A DNA stretch of 64,000 nucleotides from JBGLNJ01 sp041300525 (GTDB lineage Bacteria > Chloroflexota > Anaerolineae > Fen-1058), in contig JBGLNJ010000001.1 of NCBI GenBank assembly GCA_041300525.1, positions 4,960,001 to 5,024,000 of the forward strand. The letters run 5' to 3'. Of the stretch, positions 19,509-29,088 are shown in pieces; the first letter of the stretch is position 1, and each line of letters begins with the position of its first letter. The notes below the pieces were generated by a model. The model ran no database searches and was not told where the DNA came from. It saw nothing but the letters and a program-made list of their open reading frames with translations. The position numbers and the translations under genes were made by a program.

Positions 19509-19706
19509 TATGCAACAGATTTGCCACAAGGATCGCGGGCAGGAGCGGTCCAATGAGCAAAAACGCGAATGACGTTGCCGGCGTCCGAAAATAAATTCGA
19601 CCGCCGGCAGATCAATCCGATCAGAGGAGACGGCGACCGACGTAGGCAGCAACGGAACCGGACAGTTTATAGTCTAAGTCAACCAGGCCGAAAAGACAAT
19701 AGTGCT

Positions 19707-20951
19707 CTAGTCCCAATGCGAGCCGGTCTTGGGTTCTCTGACCAGCACGATGATGCCCAGTATCACGACGACGATGCCGACCAGCGTGACCAGGACCGGC
19801 AAGCGCAACCCACCTCGCTCGAACAGCAGGCTACCGATGAACGGCGCAGGAAAAGCGAGCAGCCCGCGAAACGCCGAGAGCCTTCCGATAGCTTCCGCGC
19901 GCTCGTCGGTCGGGATGCGCGCAGCCAGGTAGGTCATCACCGCGGGTCCCCACGTGGAGGCGACCAAGCCGAACAAAGCATAAGAGGCGACCAGAATCTC
20001 AAAGCGGCTGGAGAATGCCCATAGCAGCATCAAAGGCAATCCGATAGCCTCTGAGAAAACCATCATGGGCTTGCTGCCATAGCGATCAACCAAACGGCCA
20101 ATGGGCAATTGTGAGACAACCATCGAGACCGACATCGCGCTCGTCATCACTCCCAACTGGGCATCGCTCAAGCCATAGGTCTTGCTCAACATCCCGAACA
20201 GCGTGCCCAGGCTGATTCCCCACACGAACGAGTCGCCGGCCAGACACAAGAAAAAACCGAACAAGCCAGGCGGCGGGACGACCGAACGTTTCAACATGCT
20301 CCACAGGCCAGCCCAAGCAGCGCGATCTTGTGTCCGGCGCAATTTGGATGTCTCACGCAAATAGCGCGCCACGAGAAACAGCGACATGACCTCGAAGGCA
20401 ATGCCCACTGGAAAAATGGCCGTGGCCGTCGCACGGTCGGCGACGAACCCACCGAGGATGGGCACAAAGATGCCCGGCAGCACCGTGGCCACCTGCACGA
20501 CGCTAAAACCCATCCCACGCCGTTCGGCAGTGACCGACTCAGCGGTGAGCGAAGCGCGCGCCGGGCGATTCAACCCCGAAAGGCCGATCAGCACGACGCC
20601 GGGGATGAGGAACATCCACAGGCGCGTGACCCCGGCCAGCGTGCAGAGCACGTAGGCGGCGATGAGCACGACACTCGCCCATACGACGAATGGCTTGCGC
20701 CCCATTCGGTCGGCCAGCCATCCGCCGATGGGTTGGATGAGCGATGTGACGATGCCCTGAAAGCCGCCCAGGCTCGTGAGCCAGCCCAGCGTCGTCATGG
20801 ACGCGCCCAGGCTGAGCACGTACGGCTGCCAAACCACCGATACCATGTTGGAGTGAATGCCCGTCAAGAAGGCAGTCGCCGAAAGGATGGATAAATTGTC
20901 ATGTAGCCAGCCTGAAAGACGGGCATGGGTCAGTGAGTTGCGGGTTGCCAT
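19707..20951 (-). CDS. MFS transporter
   Basis: About 414 residues from the Met at 20951 (MATRNSLTHARLSGWL), chosen because GAGGA lies a few bases upstream; the frame is open a further 40 codons. Twelve hydrophobic segments in two halves are separated by a cytoplasmic loop with RRTQDRAAW. The signature between helices 2 and 3, GGWLADRMGRKPFV, is classic MFS, and the repeat GRLVDRYGSKPMM appears in the second half. Substrate unknown. Divergent from the transketolase gene. The 200 bases beyond its stop (19509-19706) hold nothing I recognise. Confidence 0.85.
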   Translation of the reverse strand: MATRNSLTHARLSGWLHDNLSILSATAFLTGIHSNMVSVVWQPYVLSLGASMTTLGWLTSLGGFQGIVTSLIQPIGGWLADRMGRKPFVVWASVVLIAAYVLCTLAGVTRLWMFLIPGVVLIGLSGLNRPARASLTAESVTAERRGMGFSVVQVATVLPGIFVPILGGFVADRATATAIFPVGIAFEVMSLFLVARYLRETSKLRRTQDRAAWAGLWSMLKRSVVPPPGLFGFFLCLAGDSFVWGISLGTLFGMLSKTYGLSDAQLGVMTSAMSVSMVVSQLPIGRLVDRYGSKPMMVFSEAIGLPLMLLWAFSSRFEILVASYALFGLVASTWGPAVMTYLAARIPTDERAEAIGRLSAFRGLLAFPAPFIGSLLFERGGLRLPVLVTLVGIVVVILGIIVLVREPKTGSHWD

Positions 20952-21055
20952 TGGTTGATCCTCGACATATCCGGCCATTATCGGCGGGAATGTTATTTTG
21001 TCAACGTGTTGTGACAGGTTTGGCGCCAGGGCGCCCGCGCTGAAAAACTGATGGC

Positions 21056-21084
21056 TGGTTAACATTGCCAACCTGCGCTATAAT
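21056..21084 (+). promoter_or_regulatory. Promoter for transketolase
   Basis: A consensus TATAAT (21079-21084) lies 37 bases before the GTG start. A weak -35 candidate, TGGTTA (21056-21061), sits 17 bases upstream. Confidence 0.5.
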
Positions 21085-21121
21085 GGCGGCGTCTCTATCA
21101 TCATTTTCAAGGAGAGCAACC

Positions 21122-22092
21122 GTGGCTAGCATTGATCCACAACTCGACCGGCTTTGCGTCAACACCATTCGCGCGCTTTCCATTGACTCGATCCAAAAAG
21201 CCAACTCGGGTCACCCCGGTTTGACATTAGGCGCTGCGCCCATGGCGTATGCGCTCTGGGCTCGATTCCTCAAACACAACCCCACTCATCCCGACTGGCC
21301 CGACCGCGACCGATTCGTCCTTTCCGCCGGGCACGGCTCGATGTTGCTCTATAGCCTGCTGCATCTGACCGGCTACGACTTGCCTTTGGATCAACTCAAA
21401 CAATTCCGGCAATGGGGCAGCCAGACACCCGGCCACCCGGAGCGTGGTGTTGCACCGGGCGTGGAGACGACGACCGGGCCACTGGGTCAAGGTTTTGCCA
21501 ATAGCGTGGGGATGGCGATGGCCGAGCGACATCTGGCCGCGCGCTTCAATCGCCCCGGCCACACGCTGGTGGATCACTTTACCTACTCTCTCGTGGGCGA
21601 CGGCGATTTGATGGAAGGCGTCGCGGCAGAAGCGGCCTCGCTGGCCGGCCAACTGGGGCTGGGCAAGCTCATCTGTCTGTACGACTGCAATCACATTTCG
21701 TTGGCCGCCTCAACCCAGTTGACGTTCACCGAAGACGTGGCTCAACGGTTCACCGCGTATGGCTGGCACGTGCCGCACGTCGCCGACGGGAATGACGTCG
21801 AAGCGGTCGCCCAAGCGATTGCCGCCGCACAAGTGACCGACCAGCCATCGCTCATCGTCGCGCAGACGCACATCGGCTTTGGCAGCCCCAAGCACGACAC
21901 CTTCGGGGTGCATGGCAGCCCGCTCAATGCAGATGACGTGGCTCAGACCAAAAAGAACCTCGGTTATCCCTCGCTTGAGCCGTTCTTTATTCCTGACCAA
22001 TCGCTAAAACATTTCCGCCAGGCCATCGAGCGCGGCCAGCAGCAAGAAGCCGACTGGCAAAAGCGATTCGAGGCTTATGCCCAGGCGGAGGC
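21122..22092 (+). CDS. tkt: Transketolase, N-terminal half
   Basis: About 324 residues of some 670. The start is GTG at 21122 with AAGGAGAG upstream. Thiamine-diphosphate-dependent transfer of two-carbon units in the pentose phosphate pathway. Visible: DSIQKANSGHPGLTLGAAPMA, FVLSAGHGSMLLYSLLHL, GVETTTGPLGQGFANSVG, the GDGDLMEGVAAEAA ThDP/metal motif with CNHISL, and IVAQTHIGFGSPK. Homology stops after QKRFEAYAQAEA, where a segment of different ancestry begins. The pyrimidine-binding domain is absent. Confidence 0.92.
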
Positions 22093-22278
22093 TACCGACA
22101 CATCGGAAAAGGCCCCTCTCACGCCTCCGCTGATCGGTATTTCCGATAAAGGTTTGATTTCGCTGCACGTTCTATTGATTGTGACAGCCCAGGCAACGAA
22201 CTTGATCAATGTAAGCCCACGACACGGGGCTCGCCGGCGGGACGAAAGTCGCCGAAACCTTTGATCAGGATTTCAACA

Positions 22279-22551
22279 ATGACCAAGACGAGCATGATTA
22301 TCGGCCTCGCCACTGCGACGGCCTTGTCGTTCGCCTTGCCGGCTCAGGCTGTCGAAGGCCGCATGGGCGGCGTCACGACCTGCAGCAAAACGAACTCCAG
22401 CAAATGTGTTCAGGGTGCTGTTCAGAACTACAGCATGGGCCAGAAGGTTCAGCTGCCGGGCGGTACGTGGGTTGATTGCGCCGGCGATTGCAAGAACAAG
22501 CTGCGCGAGAAGACCGTCGATTTCTGGTACGAGCAGATGAACCGCAACTAA
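22279..22551 (+). CDS. Small secreted protein of proteobacterial type
   Basis: 90 residues from ATG 22279, with an AGGA a few bases upstream. A Sec signal peptide is clear: MTKTSMIIGLATATALSFAL, then PAQA followed by VEGRMGG. The mature part of about 66 residues has four Cys (TTCSKTNSSKC and DCAGDCKNK) and ends FWYEQMNRN. I recognise the style as an alphaproteobacterial hypothetical protein; its function is unknown. A hairpin terminator follows. Confidence 0.6.
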   Translation: MTKTSMIIGLATATALSFALPAQAVEGRMGGVTTCSKTNSSKCVQGAVQNYSMGQKVQLPGGTWVDCAGDCKNKLREKTVDFWYEQMNRN

Positions 22552-22588
22552 TCGCGGCTGTCGCGACATCAATCTCTTTGTGAACCAT

Positions 22589-22620
22589 TGGAAGCCGCGC
22601 ATCGTAGCGGCTTCTTTCTT
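22589..22620. terminator. Rho-independent terminator between convergent genes
   Basis: Stem GAAGCCGC / GCGGCTTC with an eight-base loop, followed by TTTCTTTT. It sits between the small secreted protein gene (+) and the histidine kinase (-). Confidence 0.7.
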
Positions 22621-22621
22621 T

Positions 22622-24770
22622 TCAGGTCTCAGTCATTGCGTCGTCGATGTCCAAGTCTTCTTCCTCAAGGCTCGAACACACAGCGCGCAGAAAGAGGTCG
22701 CGGTCAATGGGCTTGGCGATCAGGGAAGCGAATGCTCCAGCCTTGATTTGGGCAAGGCGGCTGGGCGAGCCGATCGCGATACAGGGAATGGCTTGATCGG
22801 TCAGTGCTTCGAGCAGCTTTTCTATTTCGCTGTCACCGATTTCATCGACATCGAGTGCAACCAGGTCAATGGTCTGCATTTCCAGGCTCTCGACGGCTGC
22901 GCCGGCTGACGCGATCGGCCCCACCACCGCATAACCCGCATTGTCGAGCATATCCTCGATCAGCAGGGCGCGGCTCAGGCTCCCGTCCATGATCATGATG
23001 CGTCGCGATGGTGATTGCCGCCCTCGCGAGGGCACCACCCGCGGCCGCATCAGTTTCTGACCGGGATTGAACAAGCTTGCCTCGGCACCTGCGCGCGCTT
23101 CGAGAGTGACGCGAGCGATCACCCCGGTGGGCTCGAAGACGATCGAGGTCTTGATGTTTGGCAGGGATCGCGACCGCTCGATCAGTGTCAGGCCGAAACC
23201 TCGGCAGACCGGAGGGGCGACGGCCGGGCCGTCGGTTTCATGCCATGTCAGTTCAACGACACGCGGTTGCCCTTCCTTGAACGACCAGCCGATTGCAACC
23301 CGGCCTGCGGGCGCCGACAGTGCGCCATGCTGCATCGCGTTTGCAGACAATTCGTGGAGAATGAGGGCGAGTTGCAGCGCCGTCTGTGGCGGAAGATCGA
23401 CGGGCTCGCCTTGCAAAGTGATGCGGTCGGCATCCCCACCGGTCATCGACACTTGCGAGGTGATCAGATCGACGATCGGGGCACCAGACCAAGCGACCTC
23501 GCTCAAGATGTTATGGGCGCTGGCCAGCGATTGAAGGCGACTATTGAATCTCGAAACAAACTTTTCCGGCGACGTACTCGAGCGCGCGGTCTGCGCCGCG
23601 ATCGATTGCACGACGGCCAGCGTGTTCTTGACGCGATGATTGAGTTCGGCCACGAGCAGCGAGCGGACCTCGTCGGCCTGGCGGCGCTCGGTGATATCGC
23701 GGTTCGTTTCAAGCACCAGTTTCTTGTCGCCGACGCTCACCAATTCCTGGCGGCTATCGACCCAAACATCCGATCCGTCGCTTGCGGTGTAGTGCACCTC
23801 ACCGCTCCAGGACTCATTCTCAAGGATGTAGGTGTCGAATGAATTGGCAGGCGGAATGTTGCGTGGCTTGAGGAGTTCGAACGGCGACTTCGATCTCGCC
23901 TGCGCCCTCGTGTACCCGAACAGTTCTTCGCAACCGCGGTTCCACATGACGATGCCGCCCGAAATTTCACGCACGAGAATCGCCTCGTGGGACAGTTCGA
24001 TGATGCGCGCCAGCTTGCGCAAACGCTGACTTTGCCGGCGCGTCTGGGTCACGTCCGTGTTGGTGCCGCACCAAAACTCGATGCCGCCGTCGGCATTACG
24101 GACCGGCATGGCGCGCGACAGAAACCAGCGGTACTTGCCGTCGGCTCCACGCAGGGGAAACAGGTCCTCCCATACGCGGCCTTCGTTCGTGCAGCGGGTC
24201 CACTTATCGACGACGCGAGCGATGTGATCGGGATGATGGAAAAGCCGCCATCCCTGTCCGCCTGATGTTTCGAGTGTGCTGCCCGTATAGTCGAGCCACC
24301 GCTGATTGAGCCAAAAGAGATTGCCTGCAGAATCGGCCATCCAGGCAAGTTGAGCGATGTTGTTGGCGAGCGCCTGGAATTGCTGTTCGCTGCGCTTTAA
24401 CGTGTCGGCGAGATCCAAGTTGGGCGTCACGTCGCGCGAGATCGACATCACGCTCACGACGCGTCCTTCGGCATTCTTGATGGGCGAGATCACCACATCC
24501 CACCACCGAGGCTTTCCTTTTTGCGTCGGCCGCAGTGCCGTAAACCGCGCGGACGACCCCGCGCAGGCTTGCTTGAATGCGTGCTCCACATCTTGCCGGC
24601 TGGCCTCAGGCCAAAGGTCGATCCACTTGTGGCGGGCGATGGCGGCGTAATCGTCGGCCTCCAACGCCTTCAGTGCGTTGGCATTCATGAATATGAGTGC
24701 GCCGTCGCAATCGAGGATCTTGATTCCGTCGGGGCTAGCCTCAAAGAACTGCCAATTCACGTCCGCGCGA
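22622..24770 (-). CDS. HWE-type sensor histidine kinase with PAS domains and receiver tail, N-terminus lost
   Basis: About 716 residues. Order: PAS (NWQFFEASPDGIKIL), second PAS with a PAC region (LDYTGSTLETSGGQGWR to GTNTDVTQ), third PAS (IIELSHEAILVREISGG), the HWE kinase core, then a receiver-like domain of about 120 residues. The kinase core shows ELNHRVKNTLAVVQSIAAQ (phosphoacceptor His), HELSANAMQHGAL (N-box) and TWHETDGPAV (WxE). HWE kinases are typical of Alphaproteobacteria. The receiver shows ALDVDEIGDSE, with a candidate acceptor Asp. The N-terminus is joined to a plus-strand LuxR fragment. Confidence 0.88.
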
Positions 24771-24914
24771 TCGAGCGAGCAACTTGGCCTCACAGAAAGG
24801 ACCGTCGCCAATCGCCTGAGCGACATCTACCAAAAGCTCCACGTCAACAACCGCACCCAGGCGGCGCTCTTTGCGCTCCGCCGTGGCTGGGCGCAGCTTG
24901 ACCGGGACGAATGA
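24771..24914 (+). CDS. LuxR/GerE-type HTH regulator, C-terminal scrap
   Basis: About 47 residues: EQLGLTERTVANRLSDIYQK, then LHVNNRTQAALFALRRGW. This is the recognition-helix half of a LuxR-family DNA-binding domain at the end of a protein. The upstream receiver or sensor part has been replaced by the proteobacterial segment. Confidence 0.75.
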   Translation, partial: SSEQLGLTERTVANRLSDIYQKLHVNNRTQAALFALRRGWAQLDRDE

Positions 24915-25109
24915 ACGACTGGCCTTGCGATGGTTTTGGGGAACCGTCGCAAGGCTCACCCGATAGAAATCCCACAACAGCACCCCCCTGGTTGGAGAAG
25001 AATTTCTCTGATCAGGGGGTATTGTTTCCCCTGAGGGGAAGATTCTTTTATCTCTCAAATTGATGAGTTTCCTATCTTACGGATCGGCGGCAACTATGCC
25101 ATAATCATC

Positions 25110-25136
25110 GTAGGACAAGTTGCCAACTTGTCCTAC
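25110..25136. repeat. Perfect 27-bp palindrome, GTAGG...CCTAC family
   Basis: GTAGGACAAGTTG, one central C, then its exact reverse complement. It lies in the gene-free leader (24915-25203) of the roadblock gene. Confidence 0.8.
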
Positions 25137-25203
25137 ATGAGCCAATCCAGTACAGCCCGAAACCATCGTGCCCTGATCCTGCCCTAACGAAAGGTATTGC
25201 TCT

Positions 25204-25671
25204 ATGCAAACACAAGTCTTTACACAACCTGCCAACCTCAACCTTCAGTTCACAGATCCCCGCATAGGCGAGCCGCCGCGAACACGCTTCGAGCAGGCGC
25301 TCAAGACCATGAATCAGAAGGGAAAGCTCCAGTCTGCCACGCTGGTGACGATTGATGGACTGCCCATCGCCACAGTGCCCGCCTCGCATGACTCGGAAGA
25401 CACCGACTCTATGATCGCTGTGATGCGAGGGGTCATCAACCGGATTCAGCATCAGTTGCGCCTGGCTCAAGTGGACGAGATCAGCCTCATCGGGGGGGAC
25501 GGCCAGCGGTTGGTGTGCCGATACTTTGCGCATGGTGAAGAAGAGTTTATTCTCGCTTTCATCGCCCCGCCGGATCAACACTATCGGCGGGTGACCACGC
25601 AGGCTATCCACTCGATCAAAAAAGTGCTGTCCGGCAATGGTGGAAAACCGAGCAAGCCTCACCGAAACTAG
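25204..25671 (+). CDS. Roadblock/LC7-domain protein
   Basis: 155 residues. After a 40-residue lead comes a single roadblock/LC7 fold: LQSATLVTIDGLPIATVP, MIAVMRGVINRIQHQLR, DEISLIGGDGQRLVCRYF, EEEFILAFIAPPDQHYRRV and a final helix. Such proteins (for example MglB) bind and regulate small GTPases, or act as dimeric scaffolds. AACGAAAGG precedes the ATG. A degenerate receiver protein lies 165 bases downstream, so the two may form a signalling pair; no GTPase is seen nearby. Confidence 0.85.
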   Translation: MQTQVFTQPANLNLQFTDPRIGEPPRTRFEQALKTMNQKGKLQSATLVTIDGLPIATVPASHDSEDTDSMIAVMRGVINRIQHQLRLAQVDEISLIGGDGQRLVCRYFAHGEEEFILAFIAPPDQHYRRVTTQAIHSIKKVLSGNGGKPSKPHRN

Positions 25672-25836
25672 GCCGGCAAAGTTGCTCTGGCGCTCAACGC
25701 AAGACAGGCAACCGAGACAGCGCGTGACACGAGCCCAAGTCAACCCGGTTAGCCTCGTAACGTGTGCCCGCCCCTTGTTTCTCACTCTTGCGAAGGATCA
25801 TCACTTGGCAAGAATAAGGCTTGCAGTGCAAAAGAC

Positions 25837-26277
25837 ATGAATCATCTAATCAGAACCCTGATCGCAGACAAAAACGATCTCTCCCGCCAGGCAACACGCA
25901 GTTTGATCGAGAGCACAGATGATATGATCGCCGTCGGCGAGGCGAGAGACCGGCAGTCGGCCGTCGAGTTGGCGCATGAACTGCAGCCCGACGTGGTCTT
26001 GCTCGGCGTAGACACCCTGTGCCCGGATGACGTGCGGGCTTTGGCGAGCATCGGCGCGCAGCATCCCCAGATCAAGACGATCGTGCTGAGCGCCCGCGAT
26101 GACCAAAAGCTTTTGACCTTGGAAGCCTTCCGGCAAGGCGCCTGGGGCTGCCTGATCAAAGGCAAAAGCCGACCCCACGAGATCATCGAAGCGGTGCGGG
26201 CCGTCAATCAAGGCAAAGCCATCCTGACCCCCCGAATGGTGGGCTGGATATTGGATGCGATGGTCCAGTACAACTGA
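25837..26277 (+). CDS. Stand-alone pseudo-receiver (REC-like) protein
   Basis: 146 residues, single domain. It looks like a CheY-type fold: RTLIADKNDLSRQATRSLIE, HELQPDVVLLGVDTL, IKTIVLSARDDQ, and GAWGCLIKGKSRPHEIIEAV with the conserved Lys. At the position of the phosphoacceptor Asp (normally VLLDV) the residue is Gly (VLLGVD), and the N-terminal acidic pair is partly lost, so phosphorylation is unlikely. No output domain follows. A role as a binding module with the neighbouring roadblock protein is an inference. Confidence 0.8.
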   Translation: MNHLIRTLIADKNDLSRQATRSLIESTDDMIAVGEARDRQSAVELAHELQPDVVLLGVDTLCPDDVRALASIGAQHPQIKTIVLSARDDQKLLTLEAFRQGAWGCLIKGKSRPHEIIEAVRAVNQGKAILTPRMVGWILDAMVQYN

Positions 26278-26289
26278 GCCACCGCGCGC

Positions 26290-26339
26290 AAGGGCGTTCA
26301 AGCACGGCCCCATGTGAATTGAACGCCCTTGTGATTTTT
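26290..26339 (+). terminator. Rho-independent terminator
   Basis: A perfect 12-bp stem AAGGGCGTTCAA / TTGAACGCCCTT with a 17-base loop, followed by GTGATTTTT. It ends the pseudo-receiver transcript. Confidence 0.8.
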
Positions 26340-26357
26340 CCAGCGCCTTGACCGCGT

Positions 26358-26386
26358 TTGTCCTCTCACGCAAGGTGTTGTATACT
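26358..26386 (+). promoter_or_regulatory. Promoter upstream of dnaN
   Basis: TTGTCC (26358-26363), a 17-base spacer, and TATACT (26381-26386). The 210-base leader that follows contains a decameric repeat (three GCGAAT-type units, about 26449-26482) and no other gene. Confidence 0.5.
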
Positions 26387-26595
26387 CCCCCTGCCGTAGA
26401 ATGTCATTCGCTTTCATAGCGCGGCTTGATGCCGCAACCGTTTTTTCTCCGCGAATCTGCGCGAATGGCCGCGAATTCTGAAAAGATTAGTGTAGATTCG
26501 GCGATGCTGCATCGCGTAATTCGCGGAAGAAAAAAGTGCGGCAAAAATCTCGCGGACAGCGCAATTGTTGTAGAGCAATACTATAGGAGACGCCC

Positions 26596-27412
26596 ATGAG
26601 AGTCAGTTGCCTTCAAGAAAATCTTGCCAAAGGTTTATCCGTCGTCGGGCGCGCGGTCGCCACGCGCTCCACGTTGCCCGTGCTGAGCAACATCCTGCTC
26701 GCCACCGACCAGGGCCGCTTGAAGCTTTCCGCCACCAACCTCGAAATCGGCATCACCTGCTGGATCGGCGCGAAGGTGGAAGAGGACGGCGCAACAACCG
26801 TCCCGGCCCGCACGTTCGTTGACCTGGTGGGCGCGCTGCCCGCCGAGCGCGTGGACATGGAACTCGTCGTCCGCACGCAAACGCTGAACCTCAAGTGCGG
26901 TCGGTTCGAAAACAATGTCCGGGGCATTGACGCCACCGACTTTCCCCTCATCCCTGGCGCGGACGACGCCAAAGCGATCCGCATGGACTCTGAAACGCTG
27001 CGGACGATGATCAACCAGGTCGTCTTTGCGGCGGCCACCGACGAGAGCCGCCCTATCTTGACCGGCGTGCTCGCCAAGTTTGAAAACGACTCGTCGGGCG
27101 CTGGCCGTGTCCTGTTCGCCGCCTCCGACGGGTTCCGCTTGTCTGTCCGCACCGCGCCGCTCATCGAGCCGGTCACCGCGCCGACGAGCGGCGCTGGGTA
27201 CAGCGGCGCTGGATACAGCGTCATCATCCCCGCGCGGGCGCTCGCCGAATTGAGCCGCATCAGCGGCGACCAGGAAGGCCCCGTCACCATCACCATCACG
27301 CCGTCCAAGAGCCAGGTCTTGTTCCACCTGGATCACATTGACTTGGTGAGCCAGCTCATTGACGGCAATTTCCCGGACTATACCCAGATCATTCCCAAGA
27401 AAAAGGAAACGC
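26596..27412 (+). CDS. dnaN: DNA polymerase III sliding clamp (beta), C-terminal third lost
   Basis: About 272 of some 375 residues. It covers clamp domains 1 and 2: MRVSCLQENLAKGLSVVGRA, ATRSTLPVLSNILLATDQG, DFPLIPG, LRTMINQVVFAAATDESRPI, ILTGVLAKFENDSSG and the LIDGNFPDYTQIIPK loop. The frame then runs into an unrelated secreted-protein gene at about 27412, so domain 3, with the C-terminal partner-binding pocket, is missing. A 15-base tandem duplication gives SGAGYSGAGYS near residue 198. GGAGA precedes the ATG. An essential gene cut like this points to misassembly. Confidence 0.92.
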
Positions 27413-27414
27413 GC

Positions 27415-28081
27415 ACCGCAGGCCAGTCCGGGGCGGCCCGTGCAGCCGCGCTTGAGCCAGGTGTTGCCCAGCAAATCGGGCCAGACGCCGCACGGCGTTG
27501 TCCTGCTCAACGGCACCGCGGCGAGCGAGGCGTTCAATCCATACATCTCGCGCCCGGTGACGGATACGGCGGAACCCGAGCCGCTGTTCGAGTCGCCAGC
27601 CTGGTTCCCGCCCAATCCCTGGGCCATCAATCGGCTGGGCGATCTGCCGCAGTTGGCGCTGGTGCCGGCCCAGTTCAAGGGCAACCAGGCGAGCGGCGTG
27701 CTGCGCCGATTCACCGATCTCAAACTCCAAGTCTATTACACCGACACGGCGGTGACCGATTTTGCTCCGCCGGTGGTCTGGGAAGTGGACGGCAAAGCGT
27801 TCATGGGCCAGGCCGACTTTTGGGTGACGGCGCAGGACACATCGGGTATTCAGCAAGTGCTCATGCTGTACACGCAGGATGGCATTCACTGGACGAGCGT
27901 TGACCTGCAATACGCGCCGGGGCAGAGCCGCTGGGAAAAACACCTGAGCGGATTGACCGGCCAGTTCCTCTTTTACATCCAGGTGGTGGATGGCGCGGGC
28001 AACGTGACGGTTACTTCCAACAAGGGCTTGTTCTTTGAGCCGGAGCAGCATCGCATCTATCTGCCCATCGTCATGCGCTGA
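27415..28081 (+). CDS. Secreted protein, C-terminal fragment with Chloroflexota-type tail
   Basis: About 222 residues in the second frame relative to dnaN. It includes SQVLPSKSGQTPHGVVLLNG, FADFWVTAQDTSG-like Ig/beta-sandwich sequence (WEVDGKAFMGQADFWVTAQD) and FYIQVVDGAGNVTVTSNKG. It ends FEPEQHRIYLPIVMR, a C-terminal motif common on exported Chloroflexota proteins. This suggests the end of a large extracellular protein, perhaps a protease or adhesin. The N-terminal part and signal peptide are missing. Confidence 0.7.
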
Positions 28082-28088
28082 GTCATGC

Positions 28089-28117
28089 GGGAGCCGGCCA
28101 CGCTGGCTCCCGATTTT
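28089..28117 (+). terminator. Hairpin terminator
   Basis: GGGAGCC / GGCTCCC stem with flanking complementarity, followed by a short T run (GATTTTC), ten or so bases after the secreted-protein stop. Confidence 0.65.
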
Positions 28118-28209
28118 CTCCTGCGCCAGATGTGGTAGAATGTCGCACGGCGAGTGACCTGGTCGCAATTCGACATGCGTCACTCGACATTCTCAACTCT
28201 GAGGTTATC

Positions 28210-29028
28210 ATGCCAACTCCCGGTCGAAACGACCCGTGCTATTGCGGCAGCGGCAAAAAATACAAGCACTGCCACGAAGCGGCCAATCGCGCCGCGCAGG
28301 CGGAAGCGCACGCCTGGGACAATGCGCGCCAGGCCTTGACTCGTGATGTGATCGCGTTCGCGCGCGAAAAGCGGTTTGCGCAATCCTTTGCCGACGGCCT
28401 CACGCTCTTTTGGAACGGTCACTATACCCTCGAGACGGCCGATGGCATGGACGAAGACGAGACGCTGCGCTTTTTCGATTGGTTCGTGTTCGACTATGCG
28501 CCCGCCGACCGGCCGCGCTTGCTCGACGTGTTTGCGGCGGAAAAGGCGGCCTCGCTCAACGAGGTTGAGCGCAAGCAACTCGAGTATTGGCAAGCCGCCA
28601 AACCGAGCAGCGCTTATCGCGTGGATGCGGTCGAAAGCGGCCATCTCACGCTGCGCGACCTGTTCGACGACTCGACCGTCGTGGTCGCAAGCGAAGCCGG
28701 GGCCAAGGTCGCGGTTGCCGGCGAGGTGCTGCTGGCGCGCATGGTGCAGGTGCAGAACGATCTGCGTTTTTCCGGCTCGACGCCGCGCTTGCCCGGCGCG
28801 CTGGCCGACCAAGTCAAGGCTGCTATCCAAAAAGCGTTCGAAGAGTATCGCGTCGAAAAACCGGATGCGACCTGGGCCGAGTTCCAGCGGGCGCGCAGTT
28901 ACCTGCTGACGCACCTGGCGCTCAAACAGGCGGAGGACGAAGGGCGCGCGCCCGTGGCGGGCAAGGCCGAATCGCAAGGCACGGTGGGCCGCGCGGTGCG
29001 GCGCGTGCGTTCTGCCGTGAGACGGTAA
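28210..29028 (+). CDS. SEC-C motif protein
   Basis: 272 residues from ATG 28210; the frame is open upstream, but homology starts at this Met. The N-terminal zinc-binding SEC-C motif, GRNDPCYCGSGKKYKHCHEA, is the zinc motif first known from the SecA C-terminus. The remainder is helical and acidic, of unknown role, with DEDETLRFFDWFVFDYAPAD near the middle. The last 20 residues are strongly basic (GRAVRRVRSAVRR). A TAGAAT box lies about 75 bases upstream. Confidence 0.75.
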   Translation: MPTPGRNDPCYCGSGKKYKHCHEAANRAAQAEAHAWDNARQALTRDVIAFAREKRFAQSFADGLTLFWNGHYTLETADGMDEDETLRFFDWFVFDYAPADRPRLLDVFAAEKAASLNEVERKQLEYWQAAKPSSAYRVDAVESGHLTLRDLFDDSTVVVASEAGAKVAVAGEVLLARMVQVQNDLRFSGSTPRLPGALADQVKAAIQKAFEEYRVEKPDATWAEFQRARSYLLTHLALKQAEDEGRAPVAGKAESQGTVGRAVRRVRSAVRR

Positions 29029-29033
29029 TCGCA

Positions 29034-29068
29034 GACCTGACAGGTGAGTATACCTGCCAGGTCTTTTT
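29034..29068 (+). terminator. Strong Rho-independent terminator
   Basis: Stem GACCTGACAGGT / ACCTGCCAGGTC (one mismatch) with a GAGTAT loop, followed by seven T. It separates the SEC-C gene from phosphofructokinase. Confidence 0.85.
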
Positions 29069-29088
29069 TTATTTGAAGGGAGGCGCTA

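Noticed and set aside
22093..24770. Genomic island acquired by transfer
   Set aside because: No integrase, tRNA, or repeats at its edges, and both edges cut genes in mid-domain as at the other joins, so contamination is simpler.
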